Below are positions 1 through 8,290 of a stretch of DNA of 64,000 nt, in pieces. Every line of letters begins with the position of its first letter. The stretch's first letter is position 1. The DNA is from Acinetobacter kanungonis. Lineage in GTDB: Bacteria > Pseudomonadota > Gammaproteobacteria > Pseudomonadales > Moraxellaceae. Location: contig NZ_JAACKC010000010.1 in assembly GCF_009939195.1 (NCBI RefSeq), forward strand, positions 1 to 64,000, given 5' to 3'. Below the pieces are notes generated by a model, which saw nothing but the letters and a program-made list of their open reading frames with translations, was not told where the DNA came from and searched no databases. The position numbers and the translations under genes were made by a program.

Positions 1-79
1 CATATCAAAAAATCCCTGCGCTTCTCACTCGTTTTATGCTAAATCTGATAAGTACAAAAATTATAAGTTGAGGATTAGC

Positions 80-1669
80 GTGCTGAATACCTTATTACAA
101 TTACTTGGCGGGATCGGCTTATTTCTGTTAGGCATGAATCTCATGACGGATAGTTTAAAAGCACTCGCAGGTGAGGCATTAAGACAATGGCTGGTTCGCT
201 TTACAGATTCTCCTTTGAAAGCAATGTTCTCAGGGATGACCCTTACCATGGTGGTACAGTCATCGACTGCGACGACATTGGCAACCATTGGCTTTGTCAG
301 TGCAGGTGTTCTAACTTTTAGTAATGCGATAGGCGTCATTATTGGAGCCAATATTGGAACGACCAGCACAGGTTGGATGGTGGCATTACTCGGTTTAAAA
401 TTCTCAATCGCAAAGCTAGCCTTACCCTTGATTGCAGTAGGGGCAATTCTAAAATTACTTGCACAAGATCGGCTGGCCTTATTTGGCATGGCCATCGCTG
501 GATTTGGGTTGCTTTTCTTTGGTATAGATGTATTACAGCAAGCGATGTCGGCTGTTGCAGATACTGTAGATTTAAGTCGTTGGTCTGCAGACAGTCTTTG
601 GGGAAGTCTACTGCTGGTCCTGATAGGTCTGGTGATGACAATCCTCTTGCAATCTTCAAGTGCTGCGATTACCGCGACTTTAGCAGCCTTAGCCAGTCAG
701 GCGATTAATTTAGAACAGACCTTAACACTTGTGATTGGGCAAAATGTCGGAACGGTATTAACAGCCATATTAGCCGCAATTGGTGCGACAGCCAGCGCTA
801 AACGTACGGCAGCCGTACACGTTATTTTTAATGCAATTACCGCAATTTTTGCTTTCGTACTGCTATTGCCAGCTTTTTTATGGGCTTTTCAGCATGTGAA
901 TTATATACATTCTATTGATCCAGTATTAATTGTGGCTGCTTTTCACACGTGCTTTAGTGTGTTGGGGGCTTTAATTTTTATGCCCTTTATTGGCAAATTT
1001 GAGCAGATATTGGTTAAATTAATTCCAGAACATGAAGTCTCATTAACACGCTACTTAGATGATTCTTTATATAGTGTACCAGCGTTAGCGATTGCAGCTA
1101 CAGAGCGTGTGTTATTGCAATCTATTGTTGATATTTATCGATTATTGATTAAATTTATTCGTGGTGAAATTATCTCACCGATGATTAATACCAATGAGCT
1201 TGATGCGACCTTAAAAAAAGTAGAAGCCTATTTAGAACAAATGGAAGTTCCACAATCTTCAGCGGATCAACAGCGCTTGATTCTTTTGTTAAGATTGCTG
1301 GTATATGTTCGCGTGTTAAGAAATGATTTAAATGAAGTGGCACAAGTCGACTTACTGAAAAAGCAGCAAATTTTACAAGAATTACCGAATGTACTTGCAG
1401 AACACCTAGAGCGGCAGATTGTTTATTTACAAGCCGAACCTTTTGCTAAATTTCCAAGTGATTTTGTTGAAGAGTTGGTGCAACTTGAGCAGTTCAGTGC
1501 TGAGCAACAAGACTTTTTACGACAAAAAATTATACATGCTTCTGTGAACCATCAGTTGACTGCTTCCCAAACTTTAGAATTGTTGGCAGCTCAACGCTGG
1601 ATTGTGCATTTGATTACACATACGCAGCGTGTTGCTATGTTGTTAAAACAAGAAGAGGCTACTGAATAG
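80..1669 (+). CDS. Na+/phosphate cotransporter family protein with PhoU-like tail
   Basis: Predicted inner-membrane sodium-coupled phosphate transporter of the NptA/YjbB type. The first ~310 residues are hydrophobic and hold two Na_Pi_cotrans modules, each with the diagnostic QSS motif (QSSTATT at residue 60, QSSSAAI at residue 191) and a glycine-rich helix after it (GANIGTT, GQNVGTV). Residues ~325-529 are soluble and helical, as expected of the PhoU-like tail. I chose GTG 80 because AGGA lies at 71-74. An in-frame TTG at 68 would add four residues but has no ribosome site. The 3' end overlaps the convergent flavoprotein gene by 11 bp. No Pho box is visible in the short upstream stretch. The family call is firm; the transported ion is inferred from the family. 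Confidence 0.9.
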   Translation: MLNTLLQLLGGIGLFLLGMNLMTDSLKALAGEALRQWLVRFTDSPLKAMFSGMTLTMVVQSSTATTLATIGFVSAGVLTFSNAIGVIIGANIGTTSTGWMVALLGLKFSIAKLALPLIAVGAILKLLAQDRLALFGMAIAGFGLLFFGIDVLQQAMSAVADTVDLSRWSADSLWGSLLLVLIGLVMTILLQSSSAAITATLAALASQAINLEQTLTLVIGQNVGTVLTAILAAIGATASAKRTAAVHVIFNAITAIFAFVLLLPAFLWAFQHVNYIHSIDPVLIVAAFHTCFSVLGALIFMPFIGKFEQILVKLIPEHEVSLTRYLDDSLYSVPALAIAATERVLLQSIVDIYRLLIKFIRGEIISPMINTNELDATLKKVEAYLEQMEVPQSSADQQRLILLLRLLVYVRVLRNDLNEVAQVDLLKKQQILQELPNVLAEHLERQIVYLQAEPFAKFPSDFVEELVQLEQFSAEQQDFLRQKIIHASVNHQLTASQTLELLAAQRWIVHLITHTQRVAMLLKQEEATE

Positions 1670-3041
1670 CATTTAATTGGCGACGAGCATGTTTTAGAGC
1701 TGTTCTCAACCCTTCTTCTAAGGTTGGATGATAAAACGGTTTTTCAAGAAGTTGATCAAGCGTACAGTCCTCAGCAATCATCCAGCAGAGTAAGTGGGCA
1801 ATATGCTCCGCTGAGGCCATGAGTAATTCTGCACCTAATATCTTACGCGTCTCGGTATGGATATAGACTTCGAGAGCCCCATAATTTTTAGCTAAAACCT
1901 GTGCACGACCTTGACGTTCATAGGATACATAGCCTGTCACAAAAGGCACGTCCTGATTTTTAAGTTGTTTGTAGTTTTGTCCTACGATCGCCATTTCTGG
2001 TTCACAAAATACAATCCCGATAGGAGTTAAATTGCGAATGCTTTGTATCTGTTGTATGTTTAAGCAGTTTAAAACGGCTCGGCGTCCTTCATGGGCTGCT
2101 TCATGCTGAATAGGTGTAGTCGTGTGCGCATCACCAACAATAAAGATTGGATATTTACCCAGTTGTTTCGTGTCAGGATGAACAGGCAAATTTTTTAGTT
2201 CACTGAATTGGCGATCTATATTTTCTAATTTTAAGCTATCTAATAAGGTTCGACGACCTGTTGCCACCAGTAAATAGTCGACTATAAGGCTTTGGTCTTG
2301 ATCATCTTCTCGAAATTTAATTTTTACCCCAGCATCTGTATTTTGTAGTTGTGTGGGTAAGACTTCGAACTTAAATTCAAGTTCCCGACTTAAAATTTCC
2401 TGTGCCAGCGTTTGTAAGGCTGGGCTGGTCAGTGTGCCGACTTTACGGCTGCGAGCAAAAATCGTAGTTTTTACTCCGAGTCGCTGCAAGGCTTGAGCAA
2501 GTTCCAGTGCAATCACACCACTTCCAATCACAGCAATTGATTGAGGTAATTGTTCAAGTTCAAAGATGTCATCGGAAGTGATGAGTTTAGATCCTAATTC
2601 CTTTTTCCACGCAAGATCAAAACTTGGTGTTGACCCCACGGCAAGAATAAAGCCTCGGGCTTGGTAACGTTCCTGATTGACTTCAATTGTGGAGCCATTA
2701 ATAAAGTGAGCTTGCCCCGATATTTTATGGCTTGCTTCCCAGTGGGCTACATCTTTTAAGGTTGATTGTGTAAAACGGTCTCTTAATTGACGAACATGAG
2801 ACATGACTAATTTTGTGTCGATTTCTAATTGGGCTGAAATCCCAAATTTATCTAGTGATTGAGCATCATGTAATTGGTTTGCGGCTGAAATGAGTACTTT
2901 GCTAGGCATACAACCTACACGTGCACAGGTAGTATCCCAAGGACCATGGTTAATAATCAGTATATTTGAAGTATGTTTAATTGCTTCTTTATACGCAGCT
3001 TGACCAGCTGTGCCTGCACCAATAATAATTATGTCGTACAT
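1659..3041 (-). CDS. Dihydrolipoyl dehydrogenase-like FAD/NAD disulfide oxidoreductase
   Basis: Class I pyridine nucleotide-disulfide oxidoreductase, 460 residues. It shows the FAD-binding GAGTAG at residues 8-13, a redox-active disulfide Cys39/Cys44 in CARVGCMPSK, a second dinucleotide fold (VIGSGVIALE near residue 170), an FAD-contact GRRTLL and GDAH near residue 300, and the C-terminal His-Glu relay HPTLEE near 440. These features cover the catalytic set of lipoamide dehydrogenase and mercuric reductase. There is no N-terminal lipoyl or heavy-metal domain, and no 2-oxoacid dehydrogenase genes lie nearby, so this is probably a stand-alone paralogue whose real substrate is unknown. The gene is convergent with the phosphate transporter gene and ends inside it. 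Confidence 0.85.
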   Translation of the reverse strand: MYDIIIIGAGTAGQAAYKEAIKHTSNILIINHGPWDTTCARVGCMPSKVLISAANQLHDAQSLDKFGISAQLEIDTKLVMSHVRQLRDRFTQSTLKDVAHWEASHKISGQAHFINGSTIEVNQERYQARGFILAVGSTPSFDLAWKKELGSKLITSDDIFELEQLPQSIAVIGSGVIALELAQALQRLGVKTTIFARSRKVGTLTSPALQTLAQEILSRELEFKFEVLPTQLQNTDAGVKIKFREDDQDQSLIVDYLLVATGRRTLLDSLKLENIDRQFSELKNLPVHPDTKQLGKYPIFIVGDAHTTTPIQHEAAHEGRRAVLNCLNIQQIQSIRNLTPIGIVFCEPEMAIVGQNYKQLKNQDVPFVTGYVSYERQGRAQVLAKNYGALEVYIHTETRKILGAELLMASAEHIAHLLCWMIAEDCTLDQLLEKPFYHPTLEEGLRTALKHARRQLNAIQ

Positions 3042-3061
3042 TTTCTAGCCTTTATAGAAGC

Positions 3062-3099
3062 AGTGTAAACAAACCCTTATAAAATGATTTGTTTACACT
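3062..3099. repeat. Perfect 12-bp inverted repeat (hairpin) between two minus-strand genes
   Basis: The arms AGTGTAAACAAA (3062-3073) and TTTGTTTACACT (3088-3099) are exact complements around a 14-base loop. A short T-rich run follows on the plus strand only. For transcription from the lipoprotein gene (minus strand) there is no U-tract, so the hairpin may be an mRNA 3' stabiliser, a weak terminator or a protein-binding palindrome. Confidence 0.6.
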
Positions 3100-3111
3100 T
3101 TTATTTAGGAG

Positions 3112-4281
3112 TTAAAATTTCACTCCTTGGGGTTGTGTTAATGTTGTTTCAATTACACCATTACGATTAATTGACTGACCTTCGAACGTAATTTCGTTAA
3201 ATACATGCTTGAATTTGAGTATTTCACCATTTAAAGCATTTTTGAAAGTAAAAATATTATTTCCTTCTAAATATATACTACCTGTAAAACTTTGAGCATT
3301 TGTAGAAGGCGCTTCATTTTCAATACGAGTACCAGAAAGTGCGGTTACACTTGGGATATTTAAGATTTGTAGTCCTGAGGCACTTTTTCTAAAGGTTGCC
3401 AAACTGTCACTATCTCCAGGAACAGAATTAATTGTAAAAGAAACAGGCTCTACTTCAGGTGTATTAGGATTGTCATTGATTAAAACATCAAAACCAGAGT
3501 TATTTTGTAAAACATATAAATCACCATCAGTTGAGGTCGGGTCTTTATAAATACTCAAAGCACCTTTAGTTTCACTGGTTTGGTCGGCATAAGTAATAGT
3601 TACTTGGTAGTTAGTATCAGCTTCATTCATGGAAACAATTCTAACTTGGTCTTCTTGGCTTAAACCCCAAGATTGTTTATATGGATAACCAAAAACGCCA
3701 GTAACCCAAATATCATTATATTTCTTATCAGCATTTTGATTATCGAAAATGATAATCATTGTTTTTCCAGTGTAATGATCAATTTGCTCAGCTGATAGCT
3801 TCATTCCAGCAATTTCATCATCATTAACATCAAAATCCCAGTTTTGATATTTATTTGCAGCAATTTTATTTAAGACGGCTTTAATTTCATTGTCACCATA
3901 TAAAATATAACAACCAGTATTTGCATATTGCCCCGAATCCATGCACTTTTCGCGGTATACAAAGTTACTTTTATCTGAATCAAAGGCTTTTTTAGCATCT
4001 ATTGCTAATTGTAATGGTCCTTGGGAAAAGGTATCCATTGCATGATCAATATATCCTTTTGTAGTTGTTGCATCATTAGGATCATAATCACCAAATAGGT
4101 ATTTCCCTTCCTGCTTTAGTAGGGTAAGTGTCTCTGCGATAGTCGTATTATCTGTTGGAGATGTTTCAGTATTACTACTATTATTACTGGAAGAGTTATA
4201 ATAACCTTCACTTCCACCACCACCACATGCACAAAGAAGGCTAGTTAAAGAAAGAACTAGAACCCCTTTTAAATAATTCAT
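3112..4281 (-). CDS. Hypothetical lipoprotein
   Basis: A 389-residue protein of unknown function. It begins with a lipoprotein signal peptide ending in the lipobox L-C-A-C (lipidated Cys near residue 19), followed by a Gly run and a Ser/Asn/Thr-rich linker to about residue 50, so it is probably membrane-anchored and exported. The rest is rich in Asp, Asn, Thr and aromatic residues with beta-strand character and a few cysteines (CMDSGQYANTGC near residue 115), which could form a disulfide. The start is ATG 4281, with GAGGGG upstream; a TTG just ahead is less likely. The gene is more AT-rich than its neighbours and has no recognisable operon partner. I recognise no domain. Confidence 0.75.
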   Translation of the reverse strand: MNYLKGVLVLSLTSLLCACGGGGSEGYYNSSSNNSSNTETSPTDNTTIAETLTLLKQEGKYLFGDYDPNDATTTKGYIDHAMDTFSQGPLQLAIDAKKAFDSDKSNFVYREKCMDSGQYANTGCYILYGDNEIKAVLNKIAANKYQNWDFDVNDDEIAGMKLSAEQIDHYTGKTMIIIFDNQNADKKYNDIWVTGVFGYPYKQSWGLSQEDQVRIVSMNEADTNYQVTITYADQTSETKGALSIYKDPTSTDGDLYVLQNNSGFDVLINDNPNTPEVEPVSFTINSVPGDSDSLATFRKSASGLQILNIPSVTALSGTRIENEAPSTNAQSFTGSIYLEGNNIFTFKNALNGEILKFKHVFNEITFEGQSINRNGVIETTLTQPQGVKF

Positions 4282-4375
4282 CAAAAATGCCCCTCTAATT
4301 AAATTTCATTATTTATAAAGAATTGAATCGAGAAGATAGCATATTAATAAAGAAAAATAAAAAAGAGGGGCTGGC

Positions 4376-4480
4376 TTATATACTACTACCCACACTCACC
4401 CCAACAGTCGGACGAACGTTCATCGAACTACAAGCAGATAAGAGTAACGTACACATTACGACGACGATCATTTTATTCAT
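4376..4480 (-). CDS. 34-residue lipoprotein, translationally coupled to the upstream gene
   Basis: A short ORF with a complete lipoprotein signal. It has Met-Asn-Lys, a hydrophobic core, and the lipobox L-S-A-C with Cys17, followed by Ser-Ser at +2/+3. That leaves a mature peptide of about 18 residues ending in Gly-Ser-Ser-Ile. The start ATG (4478-4480) overlaps the TAA stop of the upstream BLH-domain gene in ATGAATAA, with AAGG 8 bases upstream, so translational coupling is expected. Ser at +2 argues for outer-membrane sorting rather than retention. It belongs to a three-gene block with the two BLH genes. Its function is unknown. It resembles other tiny entericidin-like lipoproteins in layout only. 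Confidence 0.6.
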   Translation of the reverse strand: MNKMIVVVMCTLLLSACSSMNVRPTVGVSVGSSI

Positions 4481-4898
4481 GTAACAAACCTTGCTTAAGT
4501 GCTTCATTAAATAATTCGCTGGAGCGATGACCGCTTTTACAAATCATTAAAATGGGTTTAGGAAGTTCGTTATAGTACTTTGAAAACTCGATGATATCTG
4601 TTTGTGTAATTTTACCGTTATCGATGGGTTGGTAAATGACGCTCACATGGGATTGCTCTGCAATATTCCGTAACTGGCTGACGGAAATATTGTTTCCCAT
4701 TTCCTGATCGGGTCGATTGACAATCACCGACTTAAACCCTTGTTTTAACAAGAGTCGAAAGGTTTTATCATCCAACTGACCAGAGACGGTAAGGTTTTCG
4801 CTCAGTGCTTGTGGTGTTTGGGCTTTCTGAGCGAAAAGCGCTGTGCTATTCAGTAAGGTGCTACACAAAATGCATGTAGCAAAGAACCGCTTAATCAT
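4473..4898 (-). CDS. Exported BLH/DUF442 (TIGR01244-type) phosphatase-like protein
   Basis: 141 residues: an N-terminal signal peptide (residues 1-23, cleavage probably after the Ala in ALFAQ), then a single BLH (beta-lactamase hydrolase-like phosphatase, DUF442) domain. It contains the family's active-site loop CKSGHRSS near residue 119 (Cys-x4-Arg, P-loop like tyrosine phosphatases and rhodanese-type sulfurtransferases) and the NRPDQE motif near residue 61. It is a paralogue of the cytoplasmic gene immediately upstream, which it overlaps by 8 bp, and it differs by carrying an export signal. The reaction is not established; candidates are persulfide transfer or phosphatase activity in the periplasm. 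Confidence 0.8.
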   Translation of the reverse strand: MIKRFFATCILCSTLLNSTALFAQKAQTPQALSENLTVSGQLDDKTFRLLLKQGFKSVIVNRPDQEMGNNISVSQLRNIAEQSHVSVIYQPIDNGKITQTDIIEFSKYYNELPKPILMICKSGHRSSELFNEALKQGLLHE

Positions 4899-5226
4899 CC
4901 AGCAAATCCATTTGTTTTGCCAGTTGATATAGATTGTTAGAACGATTGCCTGTACGGCAGAACATTAAAACAGGTTTTGGAAGCTCATTGAAATGATTGG
5001 CAAAAGTGCGTACATCGAGCTCAGTAATTTGACCAGCAACGACAGGTTGATAAACATAATCGAGTCCTGCTGTGCGAGCGGCTTCTTCAATTTGGGCGCT
5101 GGTTGGTTGCTCAGGTCCACCTTCCATATCAGGGCGATTGTTGATAATGGATTTAAATCCTTTTTCGACAACTTGTTCAACATGCTCAGGGCCAATTTGA
5201 CCTGCGAAGCCTACATTTTCGCTCAT
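4891..5226 (-). CDS. Cytoplasmic BLH/DUF442 (TIGR01244-type) phosphatase-like protein
   Basis: 111 residues with no signal peptide, consisting of one BLH domain: NRPDMEGG near residue 30 and the active-site loop CRTGNRSNN near residue 94. The start ATG has GGAGTGA 7 bases upstream. Its stop overlaps the start of the exported paralogue in ATGATTAA. The family is annotated as sulfurtransferase or phosphatase and occurs in Xylella/Agrobacterium sulfide-detoxification (bigR/blh) proteins. No BigR-like regulator or sulfur dioxygenase is next to this copy, so a sulfide role is only a guess. Confidence 0.82.
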   Translation of the reverse strand: MSENVGFAGQIGPEHVEQVVEKGFKSIINNRPDMEGGPEQPTSAQIEEAARTAGLDYVYQPVVAGQITELDVRTFANHFNELPKPVLMFCRTGNRSNNLYQLAKQMDLLDD

Positions 5227-5350
5227 TGTGTCACTCCATCATCCAATTAAACAATATATGCTTTATGATAGCATTAAGCTGATTGCACTGTTGAATCAGT
5301 TGAAATTTTTATAAACGATTACAACCATAAAATAACGTACTGGAGCGCGT

Positions 5351-6250
5351 ATGTACGCTTACACGGTCGAGCCTTTATATGTCAAAAGTGGTCAAGATGT
5401 TCTTGCAGCAGATTTTTATCGACCGAAAACAGAGCAAAAACCCGCGGTCATTTTGATGGCACATGGCTTGGCAGGTTTGCGTCAGTTTAAATTGGTGCAA
5501 TATGCAAAACAATTTGCCCAAGCGGGTTATGCCGTGGTGTTGTTTGATTATCGGTATTGGGGTGGGAGCACAGGTCGACCACGTGAACTGGTGTCTATCA
5601 AATCACAATTAGAAGATTGGCGAACCATGATTGCACATCTTCTCGAGCGAAAATCGATTGATTCACGTCGGATTGTTTTGTGGGGAACAGCACTGAGTGG
5701 TGGCTATGTCTTAACTCTAGCCAGTGAATTGAAAAATATTCAGGCGGTGATGGTGCAAGTCCCGATGGTGGATGGCAGTGAATTGGCAAAACTCTATCCG
5801 ATTCCACAACTGCCGAAAGCCTTAAAAATTTCTAGCCAAGATTATATGGGTGGCAAAGTGGGGATGGCTGCGAAAACATTGCCTGTAGTGAGTTTAACCG
5901 AATTAAGTTTTATGCCGACCGCAGACAGTTATACGGGATATTCATCGATCGTACACCCTGACTATTTTTGGAGTGGTGAAATTCCAGCACGGGTTTTCTT
6001 TAATCTGATTCGTTATCGCCCCATTCAGGAGGTGCGAAAAATTAATATTCCTGTGCTGTTTATTGCGGCTAAAGAAGATAGTTTAATGCCGATTGCGTCG
6101 AGTCGAGAGGCAGCGACGAATATTGCACCTTATGTGCAATATTATGAATGGGAGATGAAACATTTCGATATTTATCATCATCCATGGTTTGAAAAAGCCA
6201 TTTCGACCCAATTAGAATTCTTACATCAACATATTGGAGTCAGCTCATGA
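5351..6250 (+). CDS. Alpha/beta hydrolase with an atypical nucleophile elbow
   Basis: A 299-residue single-domain alpha/beta hydrolase. The oxyanion HG motif (AHGLAG) is near residue 37, Asp243 lies in the AAKEDSLMP loop, and His271 lies in KHFDIY, so the acid and base of the triad are clear. The elbow reads G112-T-A114-L-S116-G-G. Related proteins often have Ser where Ala114 stands, which leaves Ser116 (A-x-S-x-G pattern) as the possible nucleophile. GGAG lies 6 bases upstream of the ATG. The stop codon overlaps the trxC start (ATGA), so the pair is translationally coupled. The substrate is unknown. Confidence 0.85.
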   Translation: MYAYTVEPLYVKSGQDVLAADFYRPKTEQKPAVILMAHGLAGLRQFKLVQYAKQFAQAGYAVVLFDYRYWGGSTGRPRELVSIKSQLEDWRTMIAHLLERKSIDSRRIVLWGTALSGGYVLTLASELKNIQAVMVQVPMVDGSELAKLYPIPQLPKALKISSQDYMGGKVGMAAKTLPVVSLTELSFMPTADSYTGYSSIVHPDYFWSGEIPARVFFNLIRYRPIQEVRKINIPVLFIAAKEDSLMPIASSREAATNIAPYVQYYEWEMKHFDIYHHPWFEKAISTQLEFLHQHIGVSS

Positions 6251-6672
6251 TTATTGTATGCCCATCTTGTTTGGCGAAGAATCGCGTGCCTGAAGAAAAA
6301 ATTGAGGCACAACCCAGTTGCGGCCAATGCCATCAAGCTTTAATTCCTTTAGCCCCGATTGATTTAAATGAGCAGAATTTTAGCCAGTTCATCACGCACA
6401 GTGATTTACCCATTTTGATTGATTTATGGGCAGAATGGTGCGGACCGTGTAAAATGATGGCTCCTCATTTCGCAGCCGTGGCAAAACAGAACCCTCGTGT
6501 GATTTTTGCCAAAATTAATACTGAAGAGTCTCCTCGTTTAAGCAGCGCTTTTCATGTGCGGAGTATTCCAACCCTTGTGTTGATGAATAAAACCACTGAA
6601 ATTGCTAGAATAAGCGGTGCGCTTAGATCGAGTGAACTGCAACAGTGGCTGGATCAACATTCAAATGTCTAA
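6247..6672 (+). CDS. trxC: Thioredoxin 2 (TrxC)
   Basis: A 141-residue thioredoxin with the N-terminal zinc-binding module typical of TrxC (Cys5, Cys8, Cys25, Cys28) and the redox site W-C65-G-P-C68. The cis-proline loop RSIPT lies near residue 110. It reduces protein disulfides in the cytoplasm and is often linked to oxidative stress; the zinc module tunes its redox potential. The start ATG overlaps the upstream hydrolase stop by 4 bp, so the two are co-translated. Confidence 0.95.
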   Translation: MIIVCPSCLAKNRVPEEKIEAQPSCGQCHQALIPLAPIDLNEQNFSQFITHSDLPILIDLWAEWCGPCKMMAPHFAAVAKQNPRVIFAKINTEESPRLSSAFHVRSIPTLVLMNKTTEIARISGALRSSELQQWLDQHSNV

Positions 6673-6706
6673 TGCCTAGTCAAAGCACAATAGGCTTGGA
6701 GAAATC

Positions 6707-7129
6707 GTGTCAGATATTCATGTGAAACCAGAAGGGACTTTATCTCTTCAAACCATCGCGATGCCAGCGGATACCAACTGGAGTGGCGATGTATTTGGTG
6801 GCTGGATTGTGTCACAAATGGACTTGGCTGGAGCAATCCATGCAGAACGCTTTAGTAAAGGGCGTTGTGCAACAATTTCGATTAATCAAATGACTTTTCT
6901 GGTGCCAGTAAAAGTTGGGGATGTGATTAGTTGTTATACCAAAATTTTAAAAGTGGGCAATACTTCAATTCAGATGCAAATTGAAGTTTGGGATAGCCAT
7001 GACAGTTCGCGTGAAGCGAAACGCGTTACTGAAGGGGTGTTCACCTTTGTTGCCGTCGATGTAAAAGGCAATAAACGTCAAATTCCTGAAGAAGTGAAGC
7101 AGAAGTTTATGAGCACTCAATCTGCTTAA
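6707..7129 (+). CDS. yciA: YciA-type acyl-CoA thioesterase
   Basis: A 140-residue hotdog-fold thioesterase that hydrolyses acyl-CoA esters in the cytoplasm. The family motif TNWSGDVFGGWIVSQMD is seen near residues 23-39, including the conserved Asp of the GDVFGGW segment. The GTG start has GGAG 5 bases upstream. It stands 34 bp after trxC and ends at a strong bidirectional terminator shared with a second, convergent hotdog protein. Confidence 0.9.
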   Translation: MSDIHVKPEGTLSLQTIAMPADTNWSGDVFGGWIVSQMDLAGAIHAERFSKGRCATISINQMTFLVPVKVGDVISCYTKILKVGNTSIQMQIEVWDSHDSSREAKRVTEGVFTFVAVDVKGNKRQIPEEVKQKFMSTQSA

Positions 7130-7134
7130 GCTTC

Positions 7135-7167
7135 AATAAAAAAACCAGCAATCCGCTGGTTTTTTTA
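7135..7167. terminator. Bidirectional intrinsic terminator between two thioesterase genes
   Basis: The stem ACCAGC/GCTGGT (7144-7149/7155-7160) has a 5-base loop. It is followed by T7 and preceded by an A-run, so it can stop transcripts from both convergent genes. Confidence 0.85.
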
Positions 7168-7181
7168 TGCCTCTATCTATT

Positions 7182-7679
7182 TTAAGCCGACTTACGCTTC
7201 GGTAACCACGCCCACAGCATTTGGCATTGAATCGGTTCATTGCCTGCATCATCAATCACGGTCACAGGAATCAGCAATTCACCTTTTTCCTGCTCGGCAA
7301 TTAACTTTTGCTGTTCTGGACTTAAACTGGCTGTCGCGGTGAGTCCACCTTGTGCAACTTTTAAATAATCGACATGTAAGGTTTTAATCAGCAAAATACG
7401 ATTATCTGGAACATGTAAACCCGTTAAAAATCCAGTTGCAGTTTCAGCCAATAACGCCATTGCCGCTGCATGCACGCCTTTAATATGGTTTTGCATGTTG
7501 CGTTGATTTTCAATACGCACCACCACATGATGTTGATCAACTGCGAGGTAACGAATATTGGCTGTGCCGACCATCGGCACAATACGACCAAAAGCTTTGC
7601 TCCAAAGTGTACTCCGAATTCCTTGTGGAAACTTTGAAGTGGCTTTAACCAGTTTGGATAAACGATTGCCTTGTGTCAT
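7182..7679 (-). CDS. DUF4442 hotdog-fold protein (putative thioesterase)
   Basis: A 165-residue protein of the DUF4442/PaaI-like hotdog group. The segment NHIKGVHAAAMALLAETATG (near residues 84-103) matches the conserved helix of the fold, where the His-x-x-Ala-x-x-x-Leu-x-Glu pattern lines the active site. The family is assumed to act on acyl-CoA or acyl-carrier substrates, but this branch is uncharacterised. It is convergent with yciA and shares its terminator. Confidence 0.75.
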   Translation of the reverse strand: MTQGNRLSKLVKATSKFPQGIRSTLWSKAFGRIVPMVGTANIRYLAVDQHHVVVRIENQRNMQNHIKGVHAAAMALLAETATGFLTGLHVPDNRILLIKTLHVDYLKVAQGGLTATASLSPEQQKLIAEQEKGELLIPVTVIDDAGNEPIQCQMLWAWLPKRKSA

Positions 7680-7710
7680 ATCATGCCTCTAGATGCTGAA
7701 TGACTTCACA

Positions 7711-8199
7711 TTAGTCTTTAAAGTTATTAAATTGCAATGGAAGTCCAAATTGTTGTTCTTTCAAAAAAGCCATTACTTGCTGTAAAGTATCGCGTTTTTT
7801 ATCGGTCACACGAATTTTGTCACCTTGGATAGATGATTGCACTTTAATACCGCTTTCTTTAATGGCTTTATTAATTTTTTTCGCAGTATCTGAGTCAAGA
7901 CCATCTTTCAGTTTAATCACCTGAACCACGTTTTTACCCGAAGCCGTCGCTTTTTGCGGGTCTAAAGCTTGTACATCGACTTTACGCTTATAGAAATGGT
8001 TTTCCAGCATGTTATAGACTTGCTCACATTGGAAATCACTTTCTGTGCTAATTTTAATTTCTTTTGATTTTTCATTGAGTTCAATTGAAACATCTTGCCC
8101 GCGGAAGTCAAAACGCGTTGCAATTTCTTTTTGAGTGTTCTGAACTGCATGATTTACTTCAAAAATCTCTAATTCTGAAACAATATCGAACGATGGCAT
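7711..8199 (-). CDS. yajQ: YajQ family nucleotide-binding protein
   Basis: A 162-residue member of the YajQ family (UPF0234), with two ferredoxin-like domains. Typical segments are MPSFDIVSE at the start, TRFDFRG near residue 30 and the closing VMAFLKEQQFGLPLQFNNF. Some homologues bind cyclic di-GMP and act as transcription cofactors; E. coli YajQ binds nucleotides and RNA. The start at ATG 8199 is chosen over an upstream extension because the conserved N-terminus begins there and AAGG lies 7 bases upstream. Confidence 0.93.
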   Translation of the reverse strand: MPSFDIVSELEIFEVNHAVQNTQKEIATRFDFRGQDVSIELNEKSKEIKISTESDFQCEQVYNMLENHFYKRKVDVQALDPQKATASGKNVVQVIKLKDGLDSDTAKKINKAIKESGIKVQSSIQGDKIRVTDKKRDTLQQVMAFLKEQQFGLPLQFNNFKD

Positions 8200-8290
8200 A
8201 GAATAGACCTTTACAAATGGAAAGAATATCTGAGATGCTAGGGATGTTTTCTTCATTTGCCAAGTGTTGTTTACATCAAAGGAGTGCGCA

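Noticed and set aside
1..79. Pho box upstream of the Na+/phosphate cotransporter gene
   Set aside because: No CTGTCAT-like unit is present in the visible 79 bases; a site further left cannot be judged.
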